This document shows, in pieces, positions 1-13,476 of a stretch of 64,000 nt of DNA (position 1 is the stretch's first letter; the number at the start of each line of letters is the position of its first letter). This stretch comes from Hymenoscyphus infarciens (taxonomy: Eukaryota > Ascomycota > Leotiomycetes > Helotiales > Helotiaceae). The notes under the pieces were generated by a model. That model was not told the origin of the DNA and ran no database searches. It saw only the letters and a list, made by a program, of their open reading frames with translations. The DNA is taken from assembly GCA_001414345.1 (NCBI GenBank), contig LLCB01000390.1, forward strand, positions 28,453-92,452. Direction: 5' to 3'. Both the position numbers and the translations under genes were made by a program.

Positions 1-3000
1 ATTAGTTAAAATATACTCTAATTATTTATAGATTAAAGAGTATTGATTATAATTACTTTAGATGTAAAAAAGGTTCTTAAAAGGCTCTCTCTTTCCTTCT
101 AAAAAGTCTTTTATCTTTATCCTTTATATCTATCTTAAAGTCGCCTTATAATTATTACTTACCCCTTTTTAGTACTAGTTACTAAAAAATTATAACTCCT
201 ATTACTACTATTGACACTTTAAAAGTTTAATAACTTCAGTCCTCTTAATCACTTTTATGATTTTATTCTTTATTTATTACCTTTATATCTTACTTTTTAC
301 TAATTTACTATATCCTCTTAGATATTAAGCTCTTAGTCTTACGTTCCTCTAGAATCACTACTAATATTACCTATTTCATCTTATTTAAGCACTTTAAGCT
401 CCTAAGAGAACCCCTTTAAAACTAAGCTAGTAGTAACTAATATAAGTATACCCTATTTAGATCTATAAGAAGTGTTTTAAATCCTGAAAAAGCCTACTAA
501 AAGACCTCGAACTAGCTATGTTTAGCTCTATATAATCGACAAGAATTATAAGATAGTTTATATATAAGAAACTCTTAAATCTAATAATATAATTAGCTTA
601 CTAATTTCTTAGCAATAAATCTACTAGCTACTAAGAGTGGTATTATAAGTACTATATTAAGAGATATACTATAAATAGTAGTACTAAAATTATAGCTACT
701 TATCTTCTTAAGAATTATAAAATCAATATTAAAACCCTATACTAAAAGGCTACTAAAAAGAGATAAATTAGTATTAAAGAAGCTATAAATATAGCCTACT
801 AAAACCCTTAAAAAAGGCGTAAGATTATATATATAATCTATCTTAACTTTAATAATAAGTGCTTAGCTATTAATTCTAATACTCTAGAGGTTTTATTTAT
901 AAACCTTATCACCTCTTATAACCTTCTTATACGCTCTACTAAATATAAGGCCTTTTGTACTCTTATTTAATATCTTAATAACCTTAGAGGCGATATTCTA
1001 CTTAAAGTATACTTTATACTATATAACTAGGTTAAGTAATAATACTAGGACAGTTTTGCTAAAATAAAGTATTATCTATTAAGATTCTAGTCTAAAATAT
1101 ATATATCTACTAATAAGTAGAAGTTAGATAATAGTCTTTCTATCTTAGAATACGTAGCTTATAGAGTTAATAAGTTTAGTAATCTAGTAGAAGTAGTACT
1201 TAGTATAAAATAAATTAAAAAGCCTTATATAAGTGAAAATATAATACCCTTTTTACTTAAAATACTCTAAGATTATAGTATATAAAAATACTTTTAAAAA
1301 TCCTAAATAAATACTTATTACTTTTAATAGATATATTCAATAAAATTAACTACTTTCCTATAAATAATATACCTAATAACAATATTATACTTCGCTAAGT
1401 TACTTTAGTACTAGGTAAAAGCAATATAAGAGGCTAGGCTAAGTACTACTAAATTCAATATATATACTATATACTCTACCTTACCACCAGAGATATAGCC
1501 TTTAAAAAGTATATAGATTTTAAGCTTAAGATAAACCAATTAGAAGACACCTACTTCTAGAACCTTTTATAAGGGTTTAAAGTTTATAATACCCTTAAAC
1601 ACCTCTTTAACTTTATAAAAAAGATGTATATAAGTATAGTATTATATAATAAATTAAGAAGTTAACTAGAAGCCTTACTATACCCTAAGCTAATAAAACA
1701 CACTAGATATTCTAGTATAAGAGTATTTAAAAGGCGATTACTTTAAGACTTAAGATTAAGCACTTTTAAAATATATATAAGTTTAACCTTAATAATACAA
1801 TTACTACTTATAATTAGTCTAAACTTAGTTTAGTAAGTATAATACTACTTTTACTTCTTAATCTCTTACTAATTTAATTAGATAAGGCTCTTTTTTAGCT
1901 CTCTTAAGTACTCCTTATTAGTGCTTAAGAGTATGTCTAGAACTCTTAATAAAATAATCCTAATAATAGACTTTATTCTCTCTCTTTTTAAGAAGGCCTA
2001 AAGGAAGTATATTAATAATCTAGCTATACTATCCTTACTTTAAAAAGGTGAATAATCTTCTCTTTCTCTTTTACTTTACTAATAATACCTTAGGGTAGGA
2101 AAAGATCTCTAAATACTATAATTTAACTAAGAGATCGCTAATATATACTACTATAGTAGTACTCTACCTAGCTTATAAGTAGAAGTACTTAGAAAAGGCC
2201 TAGAAACTTAGCTAGATAGCCTCTACTTAAGCTATAGTAGAAAAACTATAGAATAACAATTATCGCCCTAAAATAGCATCTAGCTATATAAATAATACTA
2301 ATATTAACCCTTAGATTACGTCGTTTAGCCTACTTTATTACTCCCTAGTATCTACCTAAGCACTTAATTTATTTACTTAGTTTTTGTTCTAAAAGAGGAG
2401 TAAGAGATAAGCTTTAACCCTTATTTTAACTTTACCTCTTTTTAGCTAATATACTTTAACCTAGACTTCTCTTTCTTATAGATAATAAGTACGCTTAATA
2501 TTATACCCTTCTATTTTAAGATATAAGCAAAAGTATAATCAAATAGTAGCTCTAATCTACTTAAAAGAAGGCCTATCCTAATCTTTATAAGATAGTAATA
2601 AATATACTTTTTATCCTATATTTAAGTATCTTAGTAAAACGCTTCTAGTCTTTAACTAAATTAGTAGTTATAGATTAATATAATTATCTTAAGATATATA
2701 CTATAGAGATACTTAAATATTTAAAGTCTTAGTATAAGATTATATTCTTTAATCTTATTAGCTAATTCTAGAGTAAGAAGGAGGTGTTTAACGTATAAGA
2801 CGTGCTTTAAAATAGCTTAGATAAGAGTACTTTTACTTATAAGATAAATAGTAGGTCTAGTTTTAGTTTAAGTTTTAAAGGGTCTATAAACTAAACTTAT
2901 TTTTATTATTTTTTCTAGTAGTATATATTTATTCTTATATTTTAAGTACTTAGATAGTTATTTCCCTTTATCTAAAGAATTTTATAATATACTATTAATT

Positions 3001-3480
3001 TATTATTAAATAAAGAGTTATAAAGAAGCTTAGTTATTAGAATACTATTACTAGGCTAATTATTTCAAAAACGTTATATCTAGTAAGTTAGTTATTCTTA
3101 ATAACCACGTCTTCTAAAAAGAAGCTCTAAATATTAAAAATTTAATTAAATACTAATTAGTTACTATTAAACTTCTTATTAAATTTAAAGTATTATAATT
3201 AATTATATGCTACGATCTTTATATAAAATATTTAGTAAGGTATACTAAGACCTAGGTCTTAGTATAGTATATATATAATATATACTCTAAATATCTATTA
3301 ATTTATATACTAAAAAGCGACTTTTAGCTACATACTTAATTAAACTACTAGCTTCTTATAAAATCGCCTAATACACTTAGTTTAGGCTATTTAGTATATA
3401 ATAAATAACTCTTACTAATTATTTTATTAATATCTATTATTATTATTATATAGTTTTAAAGTAATAGAAGAGTATATAAA
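1..3480 (+). mobile_element. RIP-degraded block with hAT-type transposase relic
   Basis: This block is extremely AT-rich, is almost free of CA and TG dinucleotides, and is full of TAA/TAG stops, as expected after RIP. Reading the plus strand through stops around 930-1290 gives phrases that fit the central part of fungal hAT transposases: a KIYIST segment, then a position where W would be expected, then NSLSILEYVAY, then a later SENI..LLKIL.DYSI segment. An HTRYSS phrase near 1705 could be the decayed DTRWNS motif. I could not find the C-terminal dimerisation region or terminal inverted repeats, and the left end lies outside the window. The hAT assignment is inference from short degenerate matches; the RIP assignment is much firmer. 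Confidence 0.5.
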
Positions 3481-4899
3481 AAAGTGTGAATAGTCTCATT
3501 TTGAGAAAAAGTAGGTTTTGGCGCTTACAAGTTATTAAAAGATATACTATATGATATCACGATATTACGATAGTATTATAGCGTATTTAGATACGTACTA
3601 CTGGGATATTATAATAATATATTAATCTAAAATACTGTAGTATTTTATCACGATAATACTATCGACTACACTGCCTGCCTTAGTTAATCTAGCGACAAAT
3701 ACTTAACTTTTGCGACTTGCGATCTGCGATTTAGTCGTTTTTGGACTTTTGTACTTTCAAGACGCCCTACTAATATACTAACAAACTTCGTGAATCGAAT
3801 TTAAAGTAGTAATCGTCTCAAATTTTACAATTCTTTTAAGGTATGTTTGTGGTGTTAGTCTTGAAATCAACTCAACATAATTTTAGGTAGTACTTTTATT
3901 GATGTGATTCCACTGTCTTCTCTTAGTACTTTAACTCCCCAACCTTGCCAGTATATGACATATTTCTAGAGAAACATACCACTTCTTTAACTCAATAATA
4001 TCCTTTGAAGACGTTGTCACTTTCCGGGATTTTTAACGTACGAGAATTGCCAAAAAAGAAATTAAAAACTCTATAATAGTATTAATGCGAACACGTTTTT
4101 GTAGACACAAAATAGGGTTCTAAGCGGTGATGAGAAGCGTACTTTTCGATAAAATGATAAGTATAAACGTGCGTAATTTACAGCGTCTAGCAATCCAATT
4201 CAAATTCTGTTTTGCACCCTCCAGTGAGCAATATTCATGCCAGCTCATATATCCAAAAGCGCTAAAAGATTGTCTTTCGCGGCTAAGTTCACTTATGTAA
4301 TGCTGGAATTATACCAAGCAACTCAAGCATACACCAGTCATAAAGAGTTCAGAATACGATAAGCGACTCCGAAGCTCTGCAGGCGTTTTCATTTTCATTT
4401 CCAAGCCCAAAGTGTCCCCACCCTCAGCCGCACCATAGGGGTGTAACCATTTGATTGGTGACAACGGCGCTTATAAATCCCCTTCTGGCGAATAACCCCA
4501 AAAACTGCTTCTAGCCGCCTTTTCAGGGTCTGTGGCGTTCCTAAATATGGTTTACCAAGTATTGACGATCTCCCAGCAATCGAAATTGCCTGTAATCCTG
4601 GCGGGTAAAGGCAGTCTCTCGCCGTCAGATTCAAATAAGGTTTGTGGCTAGGTGCCGTTTTAAACAGCACACGTTTTCTTTGAGCCGCATCGTGTGATAC
4701 ATGTGGATATTGCGAGGACTCTATATTAGAAATCAAAACCCTCGATTTTGTCTCGAGCGGTTAGGTGTCCTTCATTCATTCGTTTCCGCTTTTCAATTCC
4801 CCCTCATTGTAGAACCCTCTTTACCTATTCCGAGGACTTCAAGAGACGGACTGGACTACCCTACACTCAAAATCCCTCACATCGGCGGCGCAGGAAGAG
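3481..4899. other. Intergenic region, no supported gene
   Basis: Base composition returns to normal after about 3480. A short inverted repeat (CGATAGTATTA at 3569-3579 and its complement at 3654-3664) lies in an AT-rich transition zone. A minus-strand ORF of 113 codons at 4395-4736 has no recognisable domain. The rest is presumably the upstream region of the gene starting at 4900. Confidence 0.5.
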
Positions 4900-6033
4900 A
4901 TGGAATATCAACCACAAGTCCAAGAGAATGGGAAAGTTGGCAAGGCCAAAGGAATTTGGAAGAGATCTAGAACCGAGTCAACGTTCACTGTGGTCTGGTT
5001 TATAGCTTTTGCAATCAGTCAGTTTCCTTCCAGCAATTCAGATTGAAGGGAACTTGAAACTAACGACTTGTTTTAGTTTCACTTGGACTTGCTCTCATTA
5101 TACCCCTCGGCTGTTTATCACCTCCTACCAAACACTTCGCACTTTTTTCCGTCAACCCTCGGGTTCTTGGCCACAGATACAATCTCAGAAACAATACTGG
5201 ACACACCTATGGAGGAAAAGATTTAGAGGGGGACCTAACAGCATTTCCGGATATCTACAGGGTTGGGATGTCGGGTACGTTTCACGAATGGGAAACGTTA
5301 TCCCAGAGTTTTGTCTAATGGTCAATGCTGACCAATTGATCAAGGTGTGTGTAGAGAATACCTCAACACTAGCGAAATTCGGTGCACCAAAAGCTTTCCT
5401 CAGATTCTTAACTTGGCTACCTTGATCGATGTAGACATCGCAGCTTTACCGAATACAACGACTTATCATCTTCAGTCGTTCTGGGACAACATCACCCACG
5501 ATGACAAGGTAGCGCAACTCGAGACTACTGGGGCATCACTTGCAAAAGCGTCTGCTGGCTTGACCATAACTTCCCTCGTCCTCGCCCCATTATTCTTTGC
5601 CGTCATGATACTCATGTTCATGCTGAAAAGGCCCGGATACCCCACCGTTGCGGCTTGTCTCACGATTTTTGACGCGGTATTGATAGTTCTCGCTGCCGCA
5701 CTCTGGATTACTGCAAGCGCGCAGTACACTTCCGCTATCGAATCGTTGGCTGGAGGGGCCATCAACGAAAACCGTTCATTCTGGGGTGCGACGGATCTTT
5801 TTCCCTTGTCGTTGGGACTTTACCTCTTTCTCCTCGCTGCGCTTACGAAACTCATCGTTTTGCCATTCATGGCATTGATTGTTCTAGTGTTGCTTTTCAT
5901 ACTAATTATCTGCGCAATTTTGTTTATCTATATTGTATTTCTTCTGTTTCTCTGTTTACTTGCGATGTGTGGTGGGGACGAGAAGACCAAGGTGACGGTG
6001 GAAACTCACTATTACCCTGCCAGTAATTATTAG
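4900..6033 (+). CDS. SUR7/PalI-like multi-pass membrane protein
   Basis: Three exons, 4900-5017, 5077-5274 and 5345-6033, join in phase to about 334 residues. Intron 1 runs GTCAGT to TTTTAG; intron 2 runs from a strong GTACGT donor to a less usual CAAG acceptor, so the second junction is the less certain one. The architecture fits the fungal SUR7/PalI family: a basic N-terminus, a first membrane segment at about 30-50, an extracellular stretch with a VGMSGVC motif and a second Cys (EIRC), then hydrophobic segments at about 176-197, 202-226 and 255-310. Known members sit in plasma-membrane eisosome domains or sense ambient pH; which role applies here is unknown. The last hydrophobic block is long enough for two passes. 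The gene stands alone between two RIP-degraded blocks, with the LINE tail only 170 bp after its stop. Confidence 0.75.
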
Positions 6034-6191
6034 CTTGGAGAAAGGCTTTGTACTGAGGAGTTTGCCTATTTGTTTTGCTATTTTGCGCTGAGCGATATCG
6101 GAGTTGCATGGACGAGGTGGGGGGCCGTATTGAAGGGGCTCTATAATGAGTAAAATCACCAAGACCCCTCTCAGTGCATTTGTTAAGGCTG

Positions 6192-6202
6192 TTTCCAAGC
6201 GC
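6192..6202. repeat. Target-site duplication of the LINE, left copy
   Basis: TTTCCAAGCGC directly precedes the poly(T) tract and is repeated at 12719-12729. Up to three further T's also match at each side, but at the left they merge with the poly(T). Such duplications arise from target-primed reverse transcription. Confidence 0.85.
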
Positions 6203-9200
6203 TTTTTTTTTTTTTTTTTTTTTTGTAATCAATAGTCTATTTATCTGCTTTAGCGGATATACAGACGCACTATTTAGGTCTAGTCTATAAATGTGGTTAT
6301 AAGCCATCGGCTCTATATCTAGAGCTAATAAAAGAAAGATAAAAGAGACCTATAAATTAAATAAATTAAATAATCTAAACTCTAAGTATAACCTCTATCT
6401 CAACCTCGCCTTTTGATCTAGTATATATTATGTTATATAAAATAATAGCCCTCTTAAGAGCTTAGTTAGTATAGATAATAATCGTTATAATACTACTCTA
6501 GCCGTCCTCTTTATAGTGCCTCTTATTTATAGAGGCGAATATATTTTGACGTATACTATAAATTAGTCTAAAAGACTACTTATAAGTATAAAAGAGACAG
6601 TTTTAGGTATAAGTTTACTATCTAAAAGAAAGACCCTAGTATTACTAGTATACTCTACTCCTATATACTCTAGTTATAAATCTTTAAAGTCTTTATAGTC
6701 TTTAAGTATATATTTAATAGTTTAGTATAATTAGTTATATTTATACTATAAGTTATCTATCTTATTAATCTTATATAAGTATCTATTTAGACTAATCTTC
6801 TTAATTCTTATCTAGATTAGTACTAAAGATTTAACCTTTATAAGGTTTTAGTATAGTTATTAAGTATAGTAAAATAGCGAGATCTCCTCTTTTACTTATC
6901 TTTTCTTATATAATATACTAGTATTCTTAAGGTCCTACTTTTAATACTAAAGAGATCTAGCTATTAAATTAATTATTCTTTTATAAGAGAATAGGAGCTA
7001 TAAGAGCTACGCTATATACTACTCTAGAGCTTTTAATAACCTCTTCTCTTTATTCTCTTTTGCTTACTAATTAGTAGCTTACTTCGTAAGCTCGTTAGCC
7101 TTTTTATTATCTAGAATATTTATATATACTAAGATCTATTAAATTATTACCTCTATATTCCTCCTTTTTAAGATACTATATAACTAGTATATCTTTCTTA
7201 AGATAAATTACCTAGACTAGTTTCTAAGTCTTGTAGATAATATAATAGTAGCTTAGTTATTAATAAAGATAGTAAGCTTTTTTACTATATCTCCTCCTCT
7301 ATTTACTATACTAAGAGCTATCTATATACTAATAAGCTTAGCCTTATAGACTATAAACTACTTACTTAGTCTAATATCTATTTTATATACCTACTCTCTA
7401 TATAGTTCTTATATAGCTATACTAACTTAGTTATTAATATTACTTCTATTTATAAAGACTTATATATATATAAAGTAAGATTATTTTTAGACTTTATTAT
7501 ATTCTTTTACTATTATCTTAATATCTAGAGTAATATAGATATTAGGTAGTAACTACTATAGTTTAGTAATAATTAGGATCTTCTTTTTAATTCTTTCTTA
7601 TTATTATTATCTAATAGTTATTTATACTTTATACTTAAGTTCTTAAAAAGAGGAGAGATAAGCTAAGTTATCTTTGATAGTTCCTCTCTTTTATAATATT
7701 ATAATACGTATATATATAAGTAATACTTTAATTTAGTTTATAGAAATTATACTAGTATAGTCTAGCTAAATGTTAATTAGAAGGAAATCTGTTTTAGCTT
7801 TAATAACTACTACTACTATAGTTTAGAAAGCTCTAGTTACTATATATAATACCTTCTTTTAGAGGGTATTTAGTATTTAGATTATCTTCTTCTAATAAGT
7901 TTTTTAACTTTATACTATTAAGTTAGATATCTACTAAGTTAAGCTAGTAAATAAGATCTAAGGTATAATAATCGCTTTTATAAGAGTAATTATATTACTT
8001 ATTAAAGCATCCTACGTTAACCTTACTATACTACTTAGTATCTAAATCGACTTCTTAATCTTAACCTTAATATATTCTATATACTTTATACTATTTAGTT
8101 TAAAGTCTAAGATAACTTCTAGATATTAAGTATAAGATATAGCTTTAATAATCTTACTCTATTTTAGATTAATAAACTAGAATTCGTTATAAATATACTT
8201 TTTATCTTCTTTATAGATAAAGTAGATAAGCTTATACTTAGCAGAAGCAAATACTAAAGCGTGTTTTTAAACCTAGTTATTAGCTTTATAATATATAATC
8301 TCTAGCTTTTAGATTATAGCCTCTATAATATAGCTCTTTATAAAAAAGTATATATTATTAATATACTTTATAGATAAGTTATAGCCTCTACTAATATTAA
8401 TAAAGTCTATGTTATAAAAGAGGTAGAGAATAGAGAAGAGAGAAGAGCCTTAGAGAATACTAGTTATTATATTATATATATTACTTATATCTTTAAATAG
8501 CTTAATCTAGATAGTCTTCTCTATAAGATAGCTAGATATCTAGTAAATAACTTTTAAAAATAAGCCTCTTTTTTTTATATTATAGATTAGCTTCTTATAT
8601 AACGTATAGTTAAAGGCTCTTAAGATGTTAAGTATAAGTAAGCTTACTACTTTTCTCTTTCTCTAAGCTAAGTATATCTTTTTAAGTAAGAGATATATAC
8701 TATATTTATATAATAATTATTTATAGCCTTCTATATAAGTTATTAGTAGTATAAAGTGTTTCTCTATATAGTACTAGATCCTTTTAGTAAGTACTAAATC
8801 TATAACCTTATCTATTATATTTATAAGAGTAATAGAATAGTATAATTTAGGCTTAGTATACGTCTCTTTTCTAGGCTTATATAGAGTAACTATAATAGAC
8901 TTCTTAAACTCTCTTAAGTAGTACTAAAGTTCTATAGACTTATTAAAGATATTAGTAAGATATAAAGTAAGAATACTAGCTACTATTTAGATAACTCTAT
9001 TTAGTATTCTATCTTCTTTTAGAGCTTTATCTAGTAAGGTCTCTTATATTACTACTCTTACTTTATATTCTTAAATAGAGGTCTAGGGCTCTTTAGGAGA
9101 GTAATATAGATAAAAGTAAGTATTAGAGAGGTTAGGTTTAAGAGAGGATAAGAAGAAGGTTTGTTATAGTATATTAGCTTTTACTTATATATCCTCTACT

Positions 9201-12200
9201 ATTATACTATCTCCTCTCTTTAGATTAGAAGTAAAAGTAGAAGCTTAAGACCCTCTTAATCTTATCTACTTTACTAAAGCTTATAACTCTTTCTTATCTC
9301 TTATATTTAATACCTTATCTCTATAAATATCTCTTTAAGCGATTATAATTAGCTTTTTTCTTATCTTTTTAGCTTCTTAGAAAGCTCTTAAGTTATACTC
9401 TATATTATTTAATTTATTCTACCTTCTTTATATATACTTAACTTCTTAAATAGCTTCTCTATACTCTTATATAAAGCTAGACATCGATTTAAGAGTAAGG
9501 ATATAGTCTAGTATCGAGGCTTATATAGCTACTTAGACTGCTTAAATTATAAGATTAACTACTATATCTAGATTAGCTATAGTATAGATTTTAGACTTTA
9601 GAAGAAGTAGTAGAAGTATTATATTAAGAAGCTCTACGTCTGTTCTCTTAAAGTTCTTATTAACTATAACTAGAGTAGGTATATAGTTGATAAGAAGGAC
9701 TATTTTAACTAGGACGTGGTTAGTAGCTATGTCTAGGTCTTTTTAGACTCTATATAACTAGATTAAGTCTATAAGTCTAGAGTTATACTAACTTAAGTTA
9801 ATAGTAGTCTTAATAAGGTAAGATTAAATATTAGATTAGAGTCTAGTAACTAAGCCTTTTAGTAGTACTAGTTCTAGATATCTTTCTCTTACTATACTTA
9901 GTAAAGCTATAGTTTAAGCTTTCCTCTTTTAACTATATATAGGTAATAGTAAGTCTTTAAACTACTCTTTATAGTATAGATTAAAGTCTCCTACTACTAC
10001 CTATTTATTGTTTTTATACTTTTTAAGTACTATGTTAAGTTCTAGTAGAATAGATTAGACTAGAATACCTTCTTATTTCTCTTCTATATATGTCTTACTT
10101 AGCTAATCTTACTATTAGAGGTTATAGATATTATAAATAATAATAACTTTATTACTATTACCTATTTTTAGTATAATATAAAAAGAGTATAGATAATCGC
10201 CTCTACTAATAACCTTTATTAAAGTAAGATTAATTTTTCTATTTATAAGAAAGTATATAAGTAGTCTACTCTATCTACTTATAAAAGCTTTAAATCTTCT
10301 TTAAGAGAGATTATAAATAAGTTTTTTATTATAGCTATTTAGCTATAGCTCTTAAATTACTATAATATTATATTCTTTTACTATCTTATTATATAGAAGT
10401 AGGTTTATTATATTATATAACTTTTTAATGTTATATTATAAAATAAAAAGAGTAGAGTACTAGTATATACTTATTAATTAGTTTAAGAGAAGGTTTAACG
10501 TTTTATAGCTTTAGTACTTAAAACGTTTATAGATAGAGTATTTAATAATACCTTTAAACTTAATAGAATACTAGAGGAGATATTAGTAAGGTTGTTCTCT
10601 AACTTTAAAGCTAATCCTATACTAGTATAGTTAGTAGCTCTTTTTATAGTATAGCTCTTAGTAATCTCTTTATACTCTTATACTAGGCTATTATATCTTC
10701 TATTACTAGTAAGCCTAGCCTATTTAACTTTAGATATAAAGGCGAAGTATATCTTCTTTATAGCCCTTTTATTACTTTTTATTACTATAGTATATCTATT
10801 ACTAATATTTCTATTCTCTTTAGGCTTTATAAAAGAGCTATTAAATTTTCTATATTAGAGCTTAAGTTACTACTAGGTTAGTATATTTAGAGTCTTAAAA
10901 GACTAGCTATTTTAACTAAAGATATTACTTAGGTTAGTTAGTATTATAAATAGTTATTAAGTAGTAGGTAAGTTAGTAAAAGTAGTAAAGATAAAGAGTT
11001 TAGATAAGATAGGCTTTTATAAAGTAACTCTTACTTCTACTTTCTTCTTTCTTAATCTCTTTATAATTCCTTCTACTATTACTAGAGGTGCCTTATCTAC
11101 TTCTACTATCTCTCTTTCTATTTAGATATCCTTATAGGCGTCTTAAGTAGTAGGTTCGGCTTAGGAGAAGAGAGTAGGGAGTCCTATAAATAGGTTACTT
11201 TCTTTCTTTAAAGCTTCTTTGTCTAACGTAGTAGCTCTACTCTCTTATTAGAAGACTAATAGTATAAGAACTAGCCTTACTAGGAATAGTGGCTATAGCT
11301 ATAAGCGTCTTCTCTTATTCTTAACTCTCTCTATAGCTTAGCTATAGAATTTATAGTCCTTCGAGAATACTATATATAAGAGTTTATAGTTAGTATACTT
11401 ATAAGAGGTTTTATCTCTTATATAGTCCTTAGTATTATAGTCTATAGTATAGAAGCTATACTTTCGCTTAGCTTTATATATACGTACTATGTAGTTATAT
11501 CTATAATAGTAGAAGTATTAGATAACTTAGGCTTTTTAGCTATACTATTATATAGATTTAGAAGCTCCTTCTTATACTACTTTATATACCTTAATATAGG
11601 TATTAGTAATCTCTATATTATAGAATTCTACTATAATAGTGTTAGTATTCTTTCTTAGCTTCTATTTAAAGAGCTATCTAATACCTAAAATCTCTTCTAA
11701 GCTATAGATAAGGGTTAGGTTAGCAGTATATAGCTTCTTAGCTATAGTCTCCTAGTCTCTTATATCTACTAATTTAATTAGTATTAAAGATACGACTACT
11801 CTCTATATTAGTACTAGGACTATAGCCTTCTTCTCTAGAAAGCTTACCTATTCTTCTCTATAGTATACTATCTTCTCTACTATTATAGGGTTACTAGTAT
11901 AGAGAAAGACGTCTCTGCTATTTATTAGCTTAGTAGCCTCTATCTACTTTAGTATAGCTAATGTCTTTATAGTAGAGCGTACGCTATTATTATTATAGCT
12001 AGGGTATACGCCGAGTACTATAGTAATAGCTTTATTTACTTACTATAGAAGCTTTTTAAATGGCTTTAGGAGAGCTTATAAGCGCTTCTTAGTAATATTA
12101 TAGTCGATAAGTATATATATCTCTTTTATAATAAGGCTGTCGAGGGTAGAGGCTCTTATAGTAGAAGAGGATACGTAGGTAGTAGGACTAGTACTATTAC

Positions 12201-12718
12201 TATTACTAGCACTCTTAGTAATAGACGTATAGGTTAGTATATTAGTAGACGTACTCTAGCCTTACTACTACTTTTAGGCTTCTTTACCTTTACTTAGAAG
12301 CTTCTAGATTAACGCGTTTTAGTATATATTATAGGCTTTAAAGTCTATCTAGAGTTACTAAATAGCCTACTATAGCTAGCTCTAATTACCTTATACTTCT
12401 AATATAGAGAGGTATTTAATAACTAAATTAAGAAAGAGGATTATAGTAGTATTAGATACTACTCTCTTCTTTTCTTTAGTACTATAGTTACTATATACCT
12501 TAAGTTATTATACTTTAGCTAGGAGGTAATTACTATAAACGTGTCTATCTACGTCTTTCTTCTTAACAATAGGCTACGTAGCTAAAGCTCTTAATACTAT
12601 TAGAGGAAGAGACCCTTAGGAATTAATTATAATTATCTACTTATCAATGTGGTATATAGTTGTGGTTTTATTTCTAAAAAAAAATCGATTCGTTGGACAC
12701 CCTCTTTATATTGTGAAT
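6203..12718 (-). mobile_element. Tad1-type LINE, full length, RIP-inactivated
   Basis: Minus-strand non-LTR retrotransposon of about 6.5 kb. Reading through stops on the minus strand gives, in the correct 5'-3' order: ORF1 zinc knuckles at about 11525-11335 (GH-type fingers whose Cys codons have mostly become Tyr, ending in SKDYKF); endonuclease with VVVGDFNLYY at about 10010-9940; reverse transcriptase with a decayed IPQGSPLSPILYLFYN-like block at about 8460-8400 followed by HALVFASAKYKLIYF at about 8266-8216; and an RNase H region (TIFINN*ATI) at about 7280-7200. The 3' end carries a 22-nt poly(A), seen as T's at 6203-6224. The same 11-14 nt target sequence flanks both ends. Cys-to-Tyr and Gln-to-stop changes everywhere match RIP. 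It cannot encode functional proteins. Confidence 0.88.
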
Positions 12719-12729
12719 TTTCCAAGCGC
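12719..12729. repeat. Target-site duplication of the LINE, right copy
   Basis: TTTCCAAGCGC, identical to 6192-6202. It marks the 5' end of the minus-strand LINE at about 12718. Confidence 0.85.
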
Positions 12730-13476
12730 TTTGTCACAAATTTCAAAGCCCAGCCAAGACTACCAAGTTGACTTTTTATTTATTTAGCGCGGATCAATTG
12801 AAATTCCTTCCACCGCCGTTTTCTGATTGGGTTGTAAGCACAATTTCAAGCATGAATGATCCACCTCTCCAAAGTTTATTGTTGCGGGTCTCCCGATCTC
12901 CCTTTCCAGATCCCCCTCGCATCTCGGTAATAATCACGATCCATATGGATTGAAACAATTCCTTTGATTCTATGCCAATTCTTACGTGCGCCAAAGTCTA
13001 TACATGAAAGACTGTATTGGTGGACAAATCTGCTAGGTGTGGATCCCGGGTGTTGGGGTAGTCTGTCCTCCTCGAGGAATTAATTTAAGTGAGGATCCAA
13101 CTCCCCGCTTTCGTCCCCCAGGACTTAATCCAAAAGTGGGAGCTCAGAAGAAAGATGCGATGAACCAGAACGTATCACTTGCAGCACACAGGGTATGCCT
13201 TGCAACCTGCCTACTCTATCTAAACATGCTCGCAAATCGGTGGAGTGACTGGGAATATGGTGAGTTAAACTGATGCATAGCACCACTGGAACCCCAAAAA
13301 GTACCGGGTAAGCTGTCGGAGCGGAGTGGAAACACTGGAAAACAAGTCTTGGAAATATGAGGAATATACGAGGATATATAATCCCAATTCCCCATTCTAG
13401 CTTTTTGGGTTAACTTCAGTGTTTTACACCTCAAAGTCACAGCACACTTATTTTTTGCCTCCAAAAATCATTCACG
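12730..13476. other. Intergenic region upstream of the FMN dehydrogenase gene
   Basis: This is normal-composition DNA holding only short overlapping ORFs with no domain. It is the presumed promoter and 5' leader of the gene starting at 13477. Before the LINE inserted, this DNA lay directly downstream of the SUR7-like gene. Confidence 0.5.

Noticed and set aside
4395..4736. Minus-strand ORF of 113 codons
   Set aside because: No domain, no intron or promoter support, and it lies in the likely 5' region of the SUR7-like gene.
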